DNA of 64,000 bases from Nitratidesulfovibrio termitidis HI1 (GTDB taxonomy: Bacteria; Desulfobacterota; Desulfovibrionia; Desulfovibrionales; Desulfovibrionaceae): positions 3,895,639 to 3,959,638 of the forward strand of contig NZ_KI632512.1 of the NCBI RefSeq assembly GCF_000504305.1, written 5' to 3'. Numbering within the stretch: position 1 is the first letter of the stretch; each line of letters opens with the position of its first letter. The position numbers and the translations under genes were made by a program. Shown here piece after piece: positions 53,801 to 62,198 of the stretch. The notes under the pieces were generated by a model. The model searched no databases and was not told the origin of the DNA. It was given only the letters and a program-made list of their open reading frames with translations.

Positions 53801-54387
53801 CCCCAGATGCGCGCGTATTCCGGGTTGACGTTCTCGTAGCGGCCTTCCGGCGTCACCCGAAAGATGCCCACCGGCGCGCTGTTGAAGATGGCGTGGTACT
53901 GCTCGCGGGCCCGGTCCAGATCGTCCGCCTGGTTTGAAGCGTCTGCCTGATTCGAACTATCCGTGTGCCCCGAAGCGGTGTCCTGCTCCGCGCCGGTGGT
54001 CTTGCCGCGCCACAACAGCATCCCTGCCAGCAGGCCCAGCGCCAGCCCGGCGGCAAGGCCGGCCAGCGGCACGGGGGACGTCCATGGCACGGCGCCTTCG
54101 GCGGCGGCCAGAGCCGGGCTGGCGGTGGCTATGCTGATGATGGCGCTGGTGGTCGGCAGCAGGGGCGAAAGCGGACGTGCCGCGGACGCAAGAACCGGCA
54201 GGCGAAACGCGTGGAGCAAAGGACGCGGGCGGTGGGTGCGGCGGGGAGTGTCTGCGACGTGATGGCGCACGGCGGGCACGAGGTCCGGCGGCAGCATGGG
54301 GGAGCGGCGCGGGCAGTCGGCGGGCACGCGCAAGGGCGCATGCCACGGTGCCTCCTGCGGCCAGGGCGCCTTGCGGCGGGTGGTCAT
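50824..54387 (-). CDS. membrane PAS/GAF GGDEF-EAL cyclic-di-GMP protein
   Basis: 1187-residue sensor with both c-di-GMP synthase and phosphodiesterase domains. A membrane segment lies at about residues 105-127, then three PAS domains (about 165-285, 315-430, 445-575), a GAF domain (about 590-745), GGDEF (755-920) and EAL (930-1175). RLGGDEFALLLED is intact, with an RAGD inhibitory site five residues before it. EAL has GFEALVRW, LKLEITET, DDFGTGYSSLAYL and VVAEGVET, so catalysis looks possible. Serine/asparagine-rich linkers are short repeats. Net activity cannot be predicted. Confidence 0.92.
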   Translation of the reverse strand: MTTRRKAPWPQEAPWHAPLRVPADCPRRSPMLPPDLVPAVRHHVADTPRRTHRPRPLLHAFRLPVLASAARPLSPLLPTTSAIISIATASPALAAAEGAVPWTSPVPLAGLAAGLALGLLAGMLLWRGKTTGAEQDTASGHTDSSNQADASNQADDLDRAREQYHAIFNSAPVGIFRVTPEGRYENVNPEYARIWGCPTTEEMLECVSDIPRQMYANPADRQRFVGALQATGRVDRMELRLKRRDGSLFWGLVSARLVRGPASAQTALTGQAGASDSTGRASGRAENTPAEVDYIDGFVLDITEQKVMQDQLSEAWRRLRDIIDFLPDAALVLDASRRVTAWNRAMEEMTGHSAGEMLGRGNFEYALPFYGERIPLLGDRFFSPDMPLPSHYTMFGAQGDKLTAEAYVPTLFGGRGAHVWTVASALRDGEGRLAGVIQTIRDITERRNQVLELEKSRQRYDMAISATNDGIWEWELATNTLYHSPRCLEIMGRAPDERMSPMDIAAILHPEDRLRVLSEVRRITGEDAERFEHEFRIRHTDGTWRWVLARGAARRGPGGRLNRVAGALADITDHKQGDAIAGILFHIANAINETRDLDELFLSIHTALRRHVQAPNFFIALVNEPEDRLDFAYFADERDARYNPVEHISDPGVQSPTLEVIRTGRQVHLHSNDIAARPVFGARPAAWLGTPLRSRGKVIGAMVVQHYEDSEFFSARDAELMVPVAEQVAVAIERKQGEEMLTHLALHDPLTGLPNRALLLDRIDRAIQRRRRNDSYRFVVLMLDLDRFKFINDSHGHTTGDNLLVEVARRMRPVVRAGDTVARLGGDEFALLLEDVDSPRRIVQITRRLLAALERPVRMGAKVVRTSASIGMVLRTQGYDTADALLRDADIAMYQAKAQGKGRFRVFNQSMHRHTLEMMTLEGDLSMAMRRKQLYLEYQPVFGVDGARLLGFEALVRWRHPTEGAVPPARFIPIAEETGLILRIGQWVLEQAAATLARWRATLPGAHELYVSVNLSARQASQPNLTGRVARVLTDTGLPPDALKLEITETAIMKDPDGALQRLEALRRLGVGIGIDDFGTGYSSLAYLQRFPVDTLKVDRSFVSAVAGDAENREIVRTVVTLGRSLGLHVVAEGVETAEQLAIVAELGCHSVQGYHFSRPVAEDRAVAFIAAGGMPGSTVPQTDSLG

Positions 54388-54717
54388 CTGAGGCCCTTCG
54401 GGAAACGGCGTTGGGTAAGGAAAGAATAGAGGATTCCGTTTCGTTTGAAAAGCGGCCCAAATGTCATCTACCTGATGTCATGGGATATTGATTCCGCGCA
54501 GTGACCGCGCGCGGGCGTGCTTTGCCCGGCGGGGCTGGGCGGCGGCCAGGGGGCGGGTGTGGCGCGCGCGCGCAGGGGGGCACCACCCTTGATCTTTCCT
54601 GTTGACGGATGGCCCCGCATGGGGCAAGGGCAGAAACTGGGGCCGCGCAGCAGGACATCGGTCCTGTCCCGATGAAACGGCGCGGGCGTGTTCCATTTTT
54701 AGTGAGAGGTTTTTCGC
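54388..54717. other. divergent intergenic region upstream of the RRM gene
   Basis: About 330 nt between the GGDEF/EAL start and the RRM gene. It should hold promoters for both genes, but none was convincing. The RRM gene has GAGAGG eight nt before its ATG. Confidence 0.55.
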
Positions 54718-54984
54718 ATGGCCAAGTCTATCTACGTCGGCAATCTGCCTTGGGCCGCCACCGAGGACGAAGTGCGCAGCCTGTTCAGCACCTACGGCAC
54801 GGTGCTTTCCGTCAAGCTGGTCACCGACCGTGAAACCGGGCGCGCCCGCGGCTTCGGCTTTGTCGAGATGGATGACGCCGCTGCTGCGGCGGCCATCGAA
54901 GCCCTGGACAACACCCCGTTCGGCGGTCGCAACCTGCGCGTCAACGAGGCGCAGCCCAAGGCGCCCCGCCCGCCCCGCTACTAG
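54718..54984 (+). CDS. RRM-type RNA-binding protein
   Basis: 88-residue single RNA-recognition-motif protein resembling bacterial/cyanobacterial Rbp. RNP2 is IYVGNL (5-10) and RNP1 is RGFGFVEM (44-51), both with the aromatic residues needed for RNA stacking. A short basic tail ends KAPRPPRY. Such proteins are often cold- or stress-induced. It stands alone with its own leader. Confidence 0.93.
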   Translation: MAKSIYVGNLPWAATEDEVRSLFSTYGTVLSVKLVTDRETGRARGFGFVEMDDAAAAAAIEALDNTPFGGRNLRVNEAQPKAPRPPRY

Positions 54985-55255
54985 ACCCGAACCGCACACG
55001 GCACGTCGCGCCGCTCCGGGACAACAGGTTCCGGGGCGGCGTTCTGCATGGCCCCCGGCGTCCAGACAGGTGCCCAGGCCCAGGTGACCGGACCGGAGCC
55101 CATGCCGGAGCCCATACCGCACCGGGAGCTTGTCGGACATGTGCTGCGGGGGCGTGTTGCATCCCCCGTCCGCAGGCTGTATATTCAGATAGGAAATCGC
55201 GCCGTCATTCCCGACGACGCGGCAAACGATTTGGTCTCAAGACAAGGAGAACGAG

Positions 55256-55714
55256 ATGCGTCAACTCAAGGCCCTCGTGACGCTGCTTATCCTCGGGCTT
55301 GCCATTTCCGGCTGCGCCCAGACCTACGGCGGCGGCACCTACAAGGGCGGGCAGACCCGCATGTCGCACACCGTGCAGTACGGCACCGTGGAACAGATCA
55401 GCGATTCCGTGATCGAGGACAGCCCCAGCGGTCTCGGCGCACTTGGCGGCGCCGTGGTGGGCGGTGTGCTTGGCAACATGATCGGCGGCGGCAAGGGCCG
55501 GGTGCTGACCACGCTGGGTGGCGCCGTGGCCGGTGGCGCCGCGGGCTATGCCGGCGAACAGGCCATGAAGACCAAGAAGGCCATCGAAATCACCGTCAGG
55601 CTGGAGAACGGGCAGGTGATGTCCGTGGTGCAGGAACCGGACGAAACCTTCGTGGTGGGCGACCGGGTGCGCATCCTGACGGGGAATGACGGTTCGGCCC
55701 GCGTGCGTCACTAG
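55256..55714 (+). CDS. glycine-zipper lipoprotein, SlyB/Pal-like outer membrane family
   Basis: 152-residue lipoprotein. A signal peptide ends in the lipobox ISGC with Cys20 as the lipidated residue. Residues 57-100 form a glycine-zipper (GALGGAVVGGVLGNMIGGG then AVAGGAAGYAGE), as in the SlyB/rickettsial 17-kDa antigen family. The C-terminal part is a small beta domain (RLENGQVMSVVQEPDETFVVGDRVR in two parts). Expected in the outer membrane. A terminator follows. Confidence 0.9.
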   Translation: MRQLKALVTLLILGLAISGCAQTYGGGTYKGGQTRMSHTVQYGTVEQISDSVIEDSPSGLGALGGAVVGGVLGNMIGGGKGRVLTTLGGAVAGGAAGYAGEQAMKTKKAIEITVRLENGQVMSVVQEPDETFVVGDRVRILTGNDGSARVRH

Positions 55715-55748
55715 TCCGCTGTACACCGCAAGACAAATGCGTATACTG

Positions 55749-55785
55749 GACCCGTCCCGGCCTTTCGGGGCGGGTCTTCCCTTTT
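55749..55785 (+). terminator. terminator after the lipoprotein gene
   Basis: GACCCG pairs with CGGGTC and the inner CCC with GGG, followed by TTCCCTTTT. It lies 35 nt past the stop codon. Confidence 0.75.
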
Positions 55786-55885
55786 CATGACGTGTCGTCG
55801 GGTGGTGCCCGCCGCGCACGTCGCACGACGCCACCACATCGCGCCGGCGGCGGGCCGGCCTTCACGAACGCGACGGAGGATACCG

Positions 55886-56440
55886 ATGCTTGATCCCAGG
55901 GAATGCATCCTGTACAGCGGCGGCGCCACGGGGACCGAGGCCTGCTTCGGCGCCACGGCAGAGGCGTATGGCCTGCAAGAGGTCAACTACAGCTTCGAGG
56001 GCCATCAGGTGGAACGCATGCGCGGCGTGCGCGTGCTGACCAGCGAGGAACTGGCCCTGAAGGACGTGAGCCTGACCTACGTCTCGCGCCTGATGAACCG
56101 CCAGTACACCCGCGCCCCCCTGTTCCGTAAGGTGTTGCAGTCCATCTGCTGGCAGGTCAGCAGCGGGCACGAAGTGTTCGTGGTGGGCGAGGTGATGGAG
56201 GACGGCACCGTCAAGGGCGGCACCGGCTGGGGCGCCGAATTCGCCAAGATCTGCAACAAGCCCCTGTTCGTGTTCGACCAGGTGAAGAACGGCTGGTTCC
56301 GCTGGGAACAGGACGCCTGGCTGCCCGAGGCCGCCCCGCGCATTACCCACCGCCACTTCACCGCCACCGGTACCCGATTCATCGAGGACTCCGGCAAGGC
56401 CGCCATCGAGGCCCTGTTCGCCAGATCCTTCAGCCGGTAG
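55886..56440 (+). CDS. conserved-looking hypothetical protein, possible SLOG-like fold
   Basis: 184 residues, not recognised with certainty. It begins ECILYSGGATGTEACFGATAEAYGL, a glycine-rich Rossmann-type turn after a strand, as in SLOG/LOG/YpsA nucleotide-binding proteins. VFVVGEVMEDGTVKGGTGWGAEFAK near residue 95 and PLFVFDQVKNGWFRW follow, also compatible with that fold. No signal peptide. It has its own terminator. A nucleotide-ligand function is inference. Confidence 0.6.
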   Translation: MLDPRECILYSGGATGTEACFGATAEAYGLQEVNYSFEGHQVERMRGVRVLTSEELALKDVSLTYVSRLMNRQYTRAPLFRKVLQSICWQVSSGHEVFVVGEVMEDGTVKGGTGWGAEFAKICNKPLFVFDQVKNGWFRWEQDAWLPEAAPRITHRHFTATGTRFIEDSGKAAIEALFARSFSR

Positions 56441-56461
56441 ACAACGACCCAGCGCATTTCC

Positions 56462-56492
56462 GGGGGCCGTCGGCGACGGCCCCCTTCTTTTT
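56462..56492 (+). terminator. terminator after the SLOG-like gene
   Basis: GGGGGCCGTC and GACGGCCCCC form a perfect 10-bp stem around GGC, followed by TTCTTTTT, 21 nt past the stop codon. Confidence 0.92.
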
Positions 56493-56584
56493 GGGCCAGC
56501 CGCGACCTTTCGTGTGTACCCGGGCCATTCTTTCGCCACCTTTGGGCGCGGGGCTCGCACCCCTGTCGCCACCACGGAGAAGCC

Positions 56585-57499
56585 ATGCCGCCGCAACCGG
56601 AGCAACGCACCACGCGCGCGGGCCTTTGGGGGGCCCTTGGCGCGTTCGGCCTGTGGGGCCTGCTGCCCCTGTACTGGAAGCTTGTCCAGCAGGTGCCCTC
56701 GTTCGAAATCCTGTGCCACCGCATTGCCTGGTCGGTGGTGTTCCTGCTGCCCCTGGTGCTGCTGGGGGGGCGCCTGGCAGAGGTGCGCGCCGCCCTGGCC
56801 TCGCGCCGCAACCTGACCACCATCGCGGGCAGCAGCCTGCTTATCGGCGGCAACTGGTTCCTGTACATCTGGGCCGTGAATTCGGACATGGTGCTGGAAA
56901 CCAGCCTGGGCTACTACATGACCCCGCTGGTCAACGCCCTGCTGGGCGCGCTGGTGCTGGGCGAAAGGCCAAGCCGCGTGCAGCTTGCGGCCATCGCCAT
57001 CGCCGCCGCCGGGGTACTGTCCATGCTGGTCTCCTACGGCAGGCTGCCGTGGGTGGCGCTGGTGCTGGCGGTGTCGTTCTCGTTCTACGGCCTGTTGCGC
57101 AAGCTGGTGAAGGTGGAGTCCATCCCCGGCCTGTTCATCGAGACCATGCTGCTTGCGCCCGTGGCCATCGGCTACCTGGGGTGGCTGGCGTGGCAGGGGG
57201 GCGGCGCGCTGGGTCACCAGGGTGCCGCCACCAGCCTGTTGCTGGTGGGCGCGGGCATCGCCACATCCACGCCGCTGCTGTGCTTTGCCTTCGCGGCGCG
57301 TCGGCTGCGCCTGATGACGCTGGGGATCATGCAGTACATCGCGCCGAGCATCGCCTTTCTGCTGGGGGCCTTCGTGTTCCGCGAGCCGGTGACCTCGGCC
57401 CACCTGCTGACCTTCGGCTGCATCTGGGCGGCCCTGGCCCTGTACACGGCGGAAGGCCTGCGCGCCGCAAGGAGCGGATACCGCCACGCGGTTCGGTGA
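56585..57499 (+). CDS. rarD: RarD-type EamA-family transporter
   Basis: 304-residue membrane protein with ten predicted helices, two EamA repeats. The RarD subfamily marks are GLWGALGAFGLWGLLPLYWK at the start, LCHRIAWS near residue 43 and NWFLYIWAVNSDMVLETSLGYYMTPL near residue 91. E. coli RarD is linked to chloramphenicol sensitivity, but the true substrate is unknown. No partner gene is adjacent on the same transcript. Confidence 0.9.
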   Translation: MPPQPEQRTTRAGLWGALGAFGLWGLLPLYWKLVQQVPSFEILCHRIAWSVVFLLPLVLLGGRLAEVRAALASRRNLTTIAGSSLLIGGNWFLYIWAVNSDMVLETSLGYYMTPLVNALLGALVLGERPSRVQLAAIAIAAAGVLSMLVSYGRLPWVALVLAVSFSFYGLLRKLVKVESIPGLFIETMLLAPVAIGYLGWLAWQGGGALGHQGAATSLLLVGAGIATSTPLLCFAFAARRLRLMTLGIMQYIAPSIAFLLGAFVFREPVTSAHLLTFGCIWAALALYTAEGLRAARSGYRHAVR

Positions 57500-57680
57500 C
57501 AGCGGCAGGGTTTTGGAGTAGCCTTGCAAGCGTGGTCGTGCGGCCGTGACCCGTGTGTGGCGTGCGCGCAATCTTCGCGTAACCAGTGGGCGTCATTATG
57601 GGCGCTCCCGTTGCGGGATTGCGCCGTGCACGGGATGCGGCGCGCGCGGGCGGGAAACCCATCATACCCGGAGACTGCAC

Positions 57681-58751
57681 ATGACGAAGAAGATGTTGTT
57701 GCTGCTGTCGATGCTCACGGTGCTGCTGCTGCCCTGCCTGGGCCATGCCGCGCCCAAGGAATTCCGCCTGCTGACCTGGAAGGGCTACGCACCGGCGGAA
57801 CTGGTGGAAAAGTTCGAGAAGGAAACCGGCTACAAGGTGCAGGTGACCTATTCGAACAACGAGGAAATGATCGCCAAGTTGCGCGCCACGCGCGGCGGCG
57901 GGTTCGACCTTGCCCAGCCCAGCCAGGACCGCATTTCTTCCGTGCAGGCAAGCTTTGGCCTGTACCAGCCCATCGACTTCGGCCGCATCGAGGCAGCCCG
58001 GTTCATTCCTTCCATGCTCGACGCGGTGAAGAAGAACACCCTGGTCAAGGGCAAGTCGTATGCCGTGCCGTTCTGCTGGGGCACCGACGGGCTGATCGTG
58101 AACCGCAAGTTCGCGCCCGAGGCCAAGAGCTTTGCCGATCTGCTGGACGCCAGGTACGCGGGCCGCGCCAGCTATCGCCTGAAGCGCCCCACCCTCATCG
58201 CGCAGGCCTTCGGCATGGGTATCGACCCCTTTGCCCTGTACGCCGATGAGGCCGCCTACCAGAAGATGCTGGACCAGGTGGAAGGCAAGCTCATCGCCGC
58301 CAAGGGCGTGGTGAAGAACTACTGGACCAACGGCGACGCGCTGCTGGAATCCATGCGTTCGGGTGAAGTGCACATTGCCCAGGCCTGGGACAACGGCGGC
58401 TTCAAGCTGCATGCCGAAAATCCCGACATCGACTTCGTGGCGCCCACCACCGGCGCGCTGGGCTGGATCGACACCTTCGCCATCCCCGCCAAGGCCGACA
58501 ACGCCGACGCCGCGTACAAGTGGATCAACTTCATGATGCGGCCCGAAAACGCGGCCGTGTTCACCAACGCCGAAGACACCCCCACCGCCGCCGTGGGTGT
58601 GGGCGAACGCCTGAAGCCCACCTTCCGCGCCGACTTCGAACGCTGCTACCCGCAGCAGGTCATCGACAACATCAAGTGGTACCCGCCCGTGCCCGCCAAG
58701 CTCGAAGCCATGGAAGGCAAGGCGCTGGACCGGGTGAAGGCCGCCCAGTAG
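57681..58751 (+). CDS. potD: periplasmic polyamine-binding protein (PotD/PotF family)
   Basis: 356-residue secreted substrate-binding protein, first of the pot operon. A signal peptide (about residues 1-23) ends at GHA. LLTWKGYAPAELVEKFEKETGYKV and YSNNEEMIAKLRA near residue 56 are the PotD-type opening; the ligand pocket includes CWGTDGL near residue 133 and AQAWDNGG near 236. Acidic and aromatic residues favour spermidine or putrescine, but the ligand is not certain. A hairpin follows the stop and may set potD excess. Confidence 0.88.
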   Translation: MTKKMLLLLSMLTVLLLPCLGHAAPKEFRLLTWKGYAPAELVEKFEKETGYKVQVTYSNNEEMIAKLRATRGGGFDLAQPSQDRISSVQASFGLYQPIDFGRIEAARFIPSMLDAVKKNTLVKGKSYAVPFCWGTDGLIVNRKFAPEAKSFADLLDARYAGRASYRLKRPTLIAQAFGMGIDPFALYADEAAYQKMLDQVEGKLIAAKGVVKNYWTNGDALLESMRSGEVHIAQAWDNGGFKLHAENPDIDFVAPTTGALGWIDTFAIPAKADNADAAYKWINFMMRPENAAVFTNAEDTPTAAVGVGERLKPTFRADFERCYPQQVIDNIKWYPPVPAKLEAMEGKALDRVKAAQ

Positions 58752-59071
58752 CATGACGCCGGGGCGCCGTGCCTGCCCGTGAGGGGGGTGCGGCGCCCCG
58801 TTTCGTTGCATCCGGAACAGGACGCGCCGGGCGTGCAGGGCCCGGCGGTTTCGCCCCCGTTCATCGGCGTGGGGCGTAACCGCGATGGATACCGGATGGC
58901 CCGGCAGCGGGTGGCCATCCAGATGCGCCGCGCATGGCGGCCCAAGCCCTTTTGCGAATCCGCGAGCCCCACGCGGACCCGATGCGGCCCGGCAACGGTG
59001 CCGACACGGGACCGGACGGGGATACGCGGCGAAAGGGCGGGCAGGCCAGCGCGGCGGGAGTGCATGACCCT
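58752..59071. other. potD-potA intergenic region
   Basis: About 320 nt inside the transporter operon. Only the hairpin at 58761-58799 was recognised. The open frames here are GC-bias artefacts. Confidence 0.55.
58761..58799 (+). promoter_or_regulatory. intercistronic hairpin after potD
   Basis: GGGGCGCCG and CGGCGCCCC form a perfect 9-bp stem around a 21-nt loop, just past the potD stop. It has no good T-tract, so it probably stabilises potD mRNA or reduces read-through. Confidence 0.6.
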
Positions 59072-60307
59072 ATGCCCACGGATATTTCGCCAGTTGCTTC
59101 TTCTGCCGCTTCCCCAGGCGCTTCCCCAAGTATATCTGCGGACCTTTCCGTCACCCGCCTCGTCAAACGCTTTGAAAAATTCACGGCGGTCAACGACGTG
59201 TCGTTCGAGGTGGAGCAGGGCAAGTTCTTTTCCATCCTCGGGCCTTCGGGCTGCGGCAAGACCACCCTGCTGCGCATGATCGCGGGGTTCGAGTCGCCCG
59301 ATTCCGGCGTCATCGCCATTCGCGGGCGCGACATGGCGGGCATTGCCCCCAACCGCCGCCCGGTGAACCTGATTTTCCAGCATCTTGCGTTGTTTCCCAT
59401 GATGTCCGTGGCCGACAACGTGGCCTTTGGCCTGAAACGCCGGGGCATGGCCGGGGGCGAGATAACCCGCCGGGTGCAGGACGTGCTGGAACGCGTGGGC
59501 CTGCCCGGTTACGGGGCCAAGATGCCCGCCCAGCTTTCCGGCGGGCAGAAGCAGCGCGTGGCCATTGCCCGTTGCCTGGTGCTGGAACCCGCCGTGCTGC
59601 TGCTGGACGAGCCTCTGGGCGCGCTGGACCTGAAGCTGCGCGAGCAGATGAAGGTGGAACTGAAAACGTTGCAGGCCGAGGTGGGCACCACCTTCGTGTA
59701 CATCACCCACGACCAGTCCGAGGCCCTGGTCATGTCCGACCACGTGGCGGTCATGAACGCCGGGCGCTTCGAGCAGGTGGACACCCCGCGCAACCTGTAC
59801 CGCCGCCCGGCTTCGGCCTTCGTGGCCGGTTTCGTGGGCGAGACCAATGTGTGGTCGGGCACGCTGGAAGAAGCCAGCGGCGATGCGGGGCTGGTGCGCA
59901 CCGACGAGGGCGCGGTGTTCCGCGCCCGCGTGGCCGCCGGGCTTGCCAGGGGTGCGCGGGTGGACATGTTCATCCGGCCAGAGGCAGTGCTGATCGACCC
60001 CGATGAGGTGTCGTGTGCGACCGGTGACGCGACAGGCGGCGCGACCAGTGACGTGGCTGGTGACGGCGGCGATGCGCCCCTGCCGGTGCGCGGGGCCTGC
60101 GCCAATCGCGTGCAGGTGCAGGTGCAGGCCATCCTGTTCGACGGCGCGGCCAGCCGCCTGCTGACCCATCCGGAAGGTTCGCGCCGCGAGGTCATGGTGG
60201 CCCTGCCCCAGAACCGCCTGTACGACCACATCAAGCCCGGCGACCGCATCACCGTGGGCTGGGACGACCGCGCGGGCATCTGCTTCGCGGCGGGGAGCGG
60301 GAAATGA
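59072..60307 (+). CDS. potA: polyamine ABC transporter ATP-binding protein
   Basis: 411-residue ATPase. Walker A is GPSGCGKTT near residue 56, the signature LSGGQKQR near 155 and Walker B VLLLDEPLGALD near 175, with THDQSEAL after them. The C-terminal TOBE domain (about 270-410) contains an alanine/threonine-rich low-complexity insert near residue 315. The ATG at 59072 is inferred; GGAG lies 11 nt upstream. It overlaps potB by 4 nt. Confidence 0.92.
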   Translation: MPTDISPVASSAASPGASPSISADLSVTRLVKRFEKFTAVNDVSFEVEQGKFFSILGPSGCGKTTLLRMIAGFESPDSGVIAIRGRDMAGIAPNRRPVNLIFQHLALFPMMSVADNVAFGLKRRGMAGGEITRRVQDVLERVGLPGYGAKMPAQLSGGQKQRVAIARCLVLEPAVLLLDEPLGALDLKLREQMKVELKTLQAEVGTTFVYITHDQSEALVMSDHVAVMNAGRFEQVDTPRNLYRRPASAFVAGFVGETNVWSGTLEEASGDAGLVRTDEGAVFRARVAAGLARGARVDMFIRPEAVLIDPDEVSCATGDATGGATSDVAGDGGDAPLPVRGACANRVQVQVQAILFDGAASRLLTHPEGSRREVMVALPQNRLYDHIKPGDRITVGWDDRAGICFAAGSGK

Positions 60308-61194
60308 GCGCCGCCGTGCATGCAGCGCCCGTGAAATCCCGACCGGGACTGCGCCTGACCCTGGCGTTGTTCCTGACCCCGGTGGTGCTGTGGCTGGGGC
60401 TGCTCATCGTGTTGCCGCACATCGACCTGCTGATCATGTCCTTTCGCATGGACCCGGCCTTCGGCGACGAAGGCTGGAGCCTGGAAAACTACCACCAGTT
60501 CTTCTCGGAACCCATCTACTGGCTGACCTTCGTGCGCACAGCCGGGTATTCGGTGCTGGTCACCGTGCTGACCTTCCTGGTTTCCCTGCCCGTGGCCTTC
60601 TACGTGACCAAGGTGGTGGCGCGGAACACCTCGCGCTTTCTGCTGACCATGCTGCTGCTGCCGTTCTGGGTCAGCGAACTGGTGCGGGTGTACGGCTGGA
60701 TGATCCTGCTGCGCGAAAGCGGCGTGCTGAATCACTGGCTGACGGCGCTGGGCATTACCGCCAGGCCCGTGGAGATGCTGTACAACGACGCCACCATGAT
60801 CATGGGGCTGGTGTACACCTCCATGCTGTTCATGGTGGTGCCGCTGGTGTCCGTGCTGGAAAGCCTGGATGACAGCCTCATCGAGGCCGCCTGCGACCTT
60901 GGCGCGGGCCCGTGGACCATCATGCGCACCATCGTGGTGCCGCACTGCATGCCGGGCATCATGTCCGGGGGCATAGTGGTGTTCATGCTCACCCTTGGCA
61001 ACTACCTGACGCCCAACCTGATGGGCGGCAAGAATTCGCTGTGGTTCACCGAGCAGATCTACAACCAGTTCATCGCCAGCTTCAACTGGAACCAGGGCGC
61101 GGCCTTCGGCTTTCTGCTGCTGGCGCTGTCGTCGTGCATCATCTGGCTGGGGCTGCGGCTGACCGGCCAGAAACTGAGCAGGGTAGTGCAATGA
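60304..61194 (+). CDS. potB: polyamine ABC transporter permease
   Basis: 296-residue inner-membrane permease with six helices. The ATPase-contact EAA motif is EAACDLGAGPWTIMRTIVVP near residue 197. It overlaps potA at its start and potC at its end by 4 nt each. PotB-type permeases pair with PotC. Confidence 0.92.
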   Translation: MSAAVHAAPVKSRPGLRLTLALFLTPVVLWLGLLIVLPHIDLLIMSFRMDPAFGDEGWSLENYHQFFSEPIYWLTFVRTAGYSVLVTVLTFLVSLPVAFYVTKVVARNTSRFLLTMLLLPFWVSELVRVYGWMILLRESGVLNHWLTALGITARPVEMLYNDATMIMGLVYTSMLFMVVPLVSVLESLDDSLIEAACDLGAGPWTIMRTIVVPHCMPGIMSGGIVVFMLTLGNYLTPNLMGGKNSLWFTEQIYNQFIASFNWNQGAAFGFLLLALSSCIIWLGLRLTGQKLSRVVQ

Positions 61195-62054
61195 TCCGTT
61201 CGCTGCCGCGCTCGCGCGGCTACACCATGGGCTACGGCCTGTATATCACGCTGTACTTCGTCTTTCTGTTCGCACCCCTGGCGGTCACCTGCGTGCTGGC
61301 CTTCAACGATTCGCAATTCCCCTCGCTGCCGTGGAAGGGCTTCACGCTGGACTGGTTCCTGGCCGACCTGCCCGCGCGCACCGGCATCTTCCACGACCGG
61401 GGCAACCTGTCGTCCATCCTCACCAGCGCCCAGACCGCCATCCTGGTGTCCGCGCTGGCCACGCTGGTGGGCACCTGCGCCGCCTTCCTGTTCGAGCAGG
61501 AGGAGTTTCCGCTGAAGGGGCCGTTGTACTTCCTGATGCTGGCCCCGCTGGTGGTGCCCGGCGTCATCCTGGGCATTTCCATCCTGATTGCCGCCACCAC
61601 GGCGGGCACCTTCATGGAAGACGTGCTGGGCATCGACGTGGGCATCCTGCGGCCCGGCTTCTGGCTGGTGGTGCTGGGGCAGTTCTCGTTCATCACCACC
61701 TTTGTCACCCTGGTTGTTTCCGCCCGGCTGAAAAAGTTCGACCGCACGCTGGAAGAAGCCGCGCTGAATCTGGGGGCGACGAGGCTGGAGGTGATCCGCT
61801 ACATCACCCTGCCGTTCCTGCGCACGGCCATCATCGGCGCGGGCGCAGTGGCCTTCCTGATGTCGTTCGAGAACTTCAACACCACGCTGTTTCTCGTGGG
61901 CTCGGAACCCACCCTGCCCATCAACCTGTATCTGCAGGTGCGCGACGGCTCCACCCCGGTCATCAACGCCATCTCGTTCCTGCTCATCGTGGGCACCTCG
62001 CTGGTGGCGTGCGTGAATTTGTATGCGGGGCGGAGGACCGAAGCCGGTAGTTAG
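61191..62054 (+). CDS. potC: polyamine ABC transporter permease
   Basis: 287-residue partner permease with six helices and the EAA motif EEAALNLGATRLEVIRYITL near residue 187. The ATG at 61191 overlaps the potB stop (ATGA). It ends the operon; a 20-bp perfect palindrome follows. Confidence 0.92.
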   Translation: MIRSLPRSRGYTMGYGLYITLYFVFLFAPLAVTCVLAFNDSQFPSLPWKGFTLDWFLADLPARTGIFHDRGNLSSILTSAQTAILVSALATLVGTCAAFLFEQEEFPLKGPLYFLMLAPLVVPGVILGISILIAATTAGTFMEDVLGIDVGILRPGFWLVVLGQFSFITTFVTLVVSARLKKFDRTLEEAALNLGATRLEVIRYITLPFLRTAIIGAGAVAFLMSFENFNTTLFLVGSEPTLPINLYLQVRDGSTPVINAISFLLIVGTSLVACVNLYAGRRTEAGS

Positions 62055-62071
62055 AGAGTGTTGGAAATGAA

Positions 62072-62113
62072 CCGGGGGGAAGGAACCTTTTGGAAAAGGT
62101 TCCTTCCCCCCGG
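62072..62113. terminator. 20-bp perfect palindrome after potC
   Basis: Two perfect 20-bp arms (62072-62091 and 62094-62113) beginning CCGGGGGGAAGG flank a GG loop. C-rich DNA and then CTTTTT follow. It probably terminates the pot operon; the central AACCTTTT/AAAAGGTT pairing also suits the minus strand. Confidence 0.75.
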
Positions 62114-62198
62114 ACCCCCCAACCTCCCAAACTTTTTATTTGGGGTACGTATTCCAGGCATGGAGTCGTGCCTTTGCTCGAATTTTCAGGAGGTCAGC

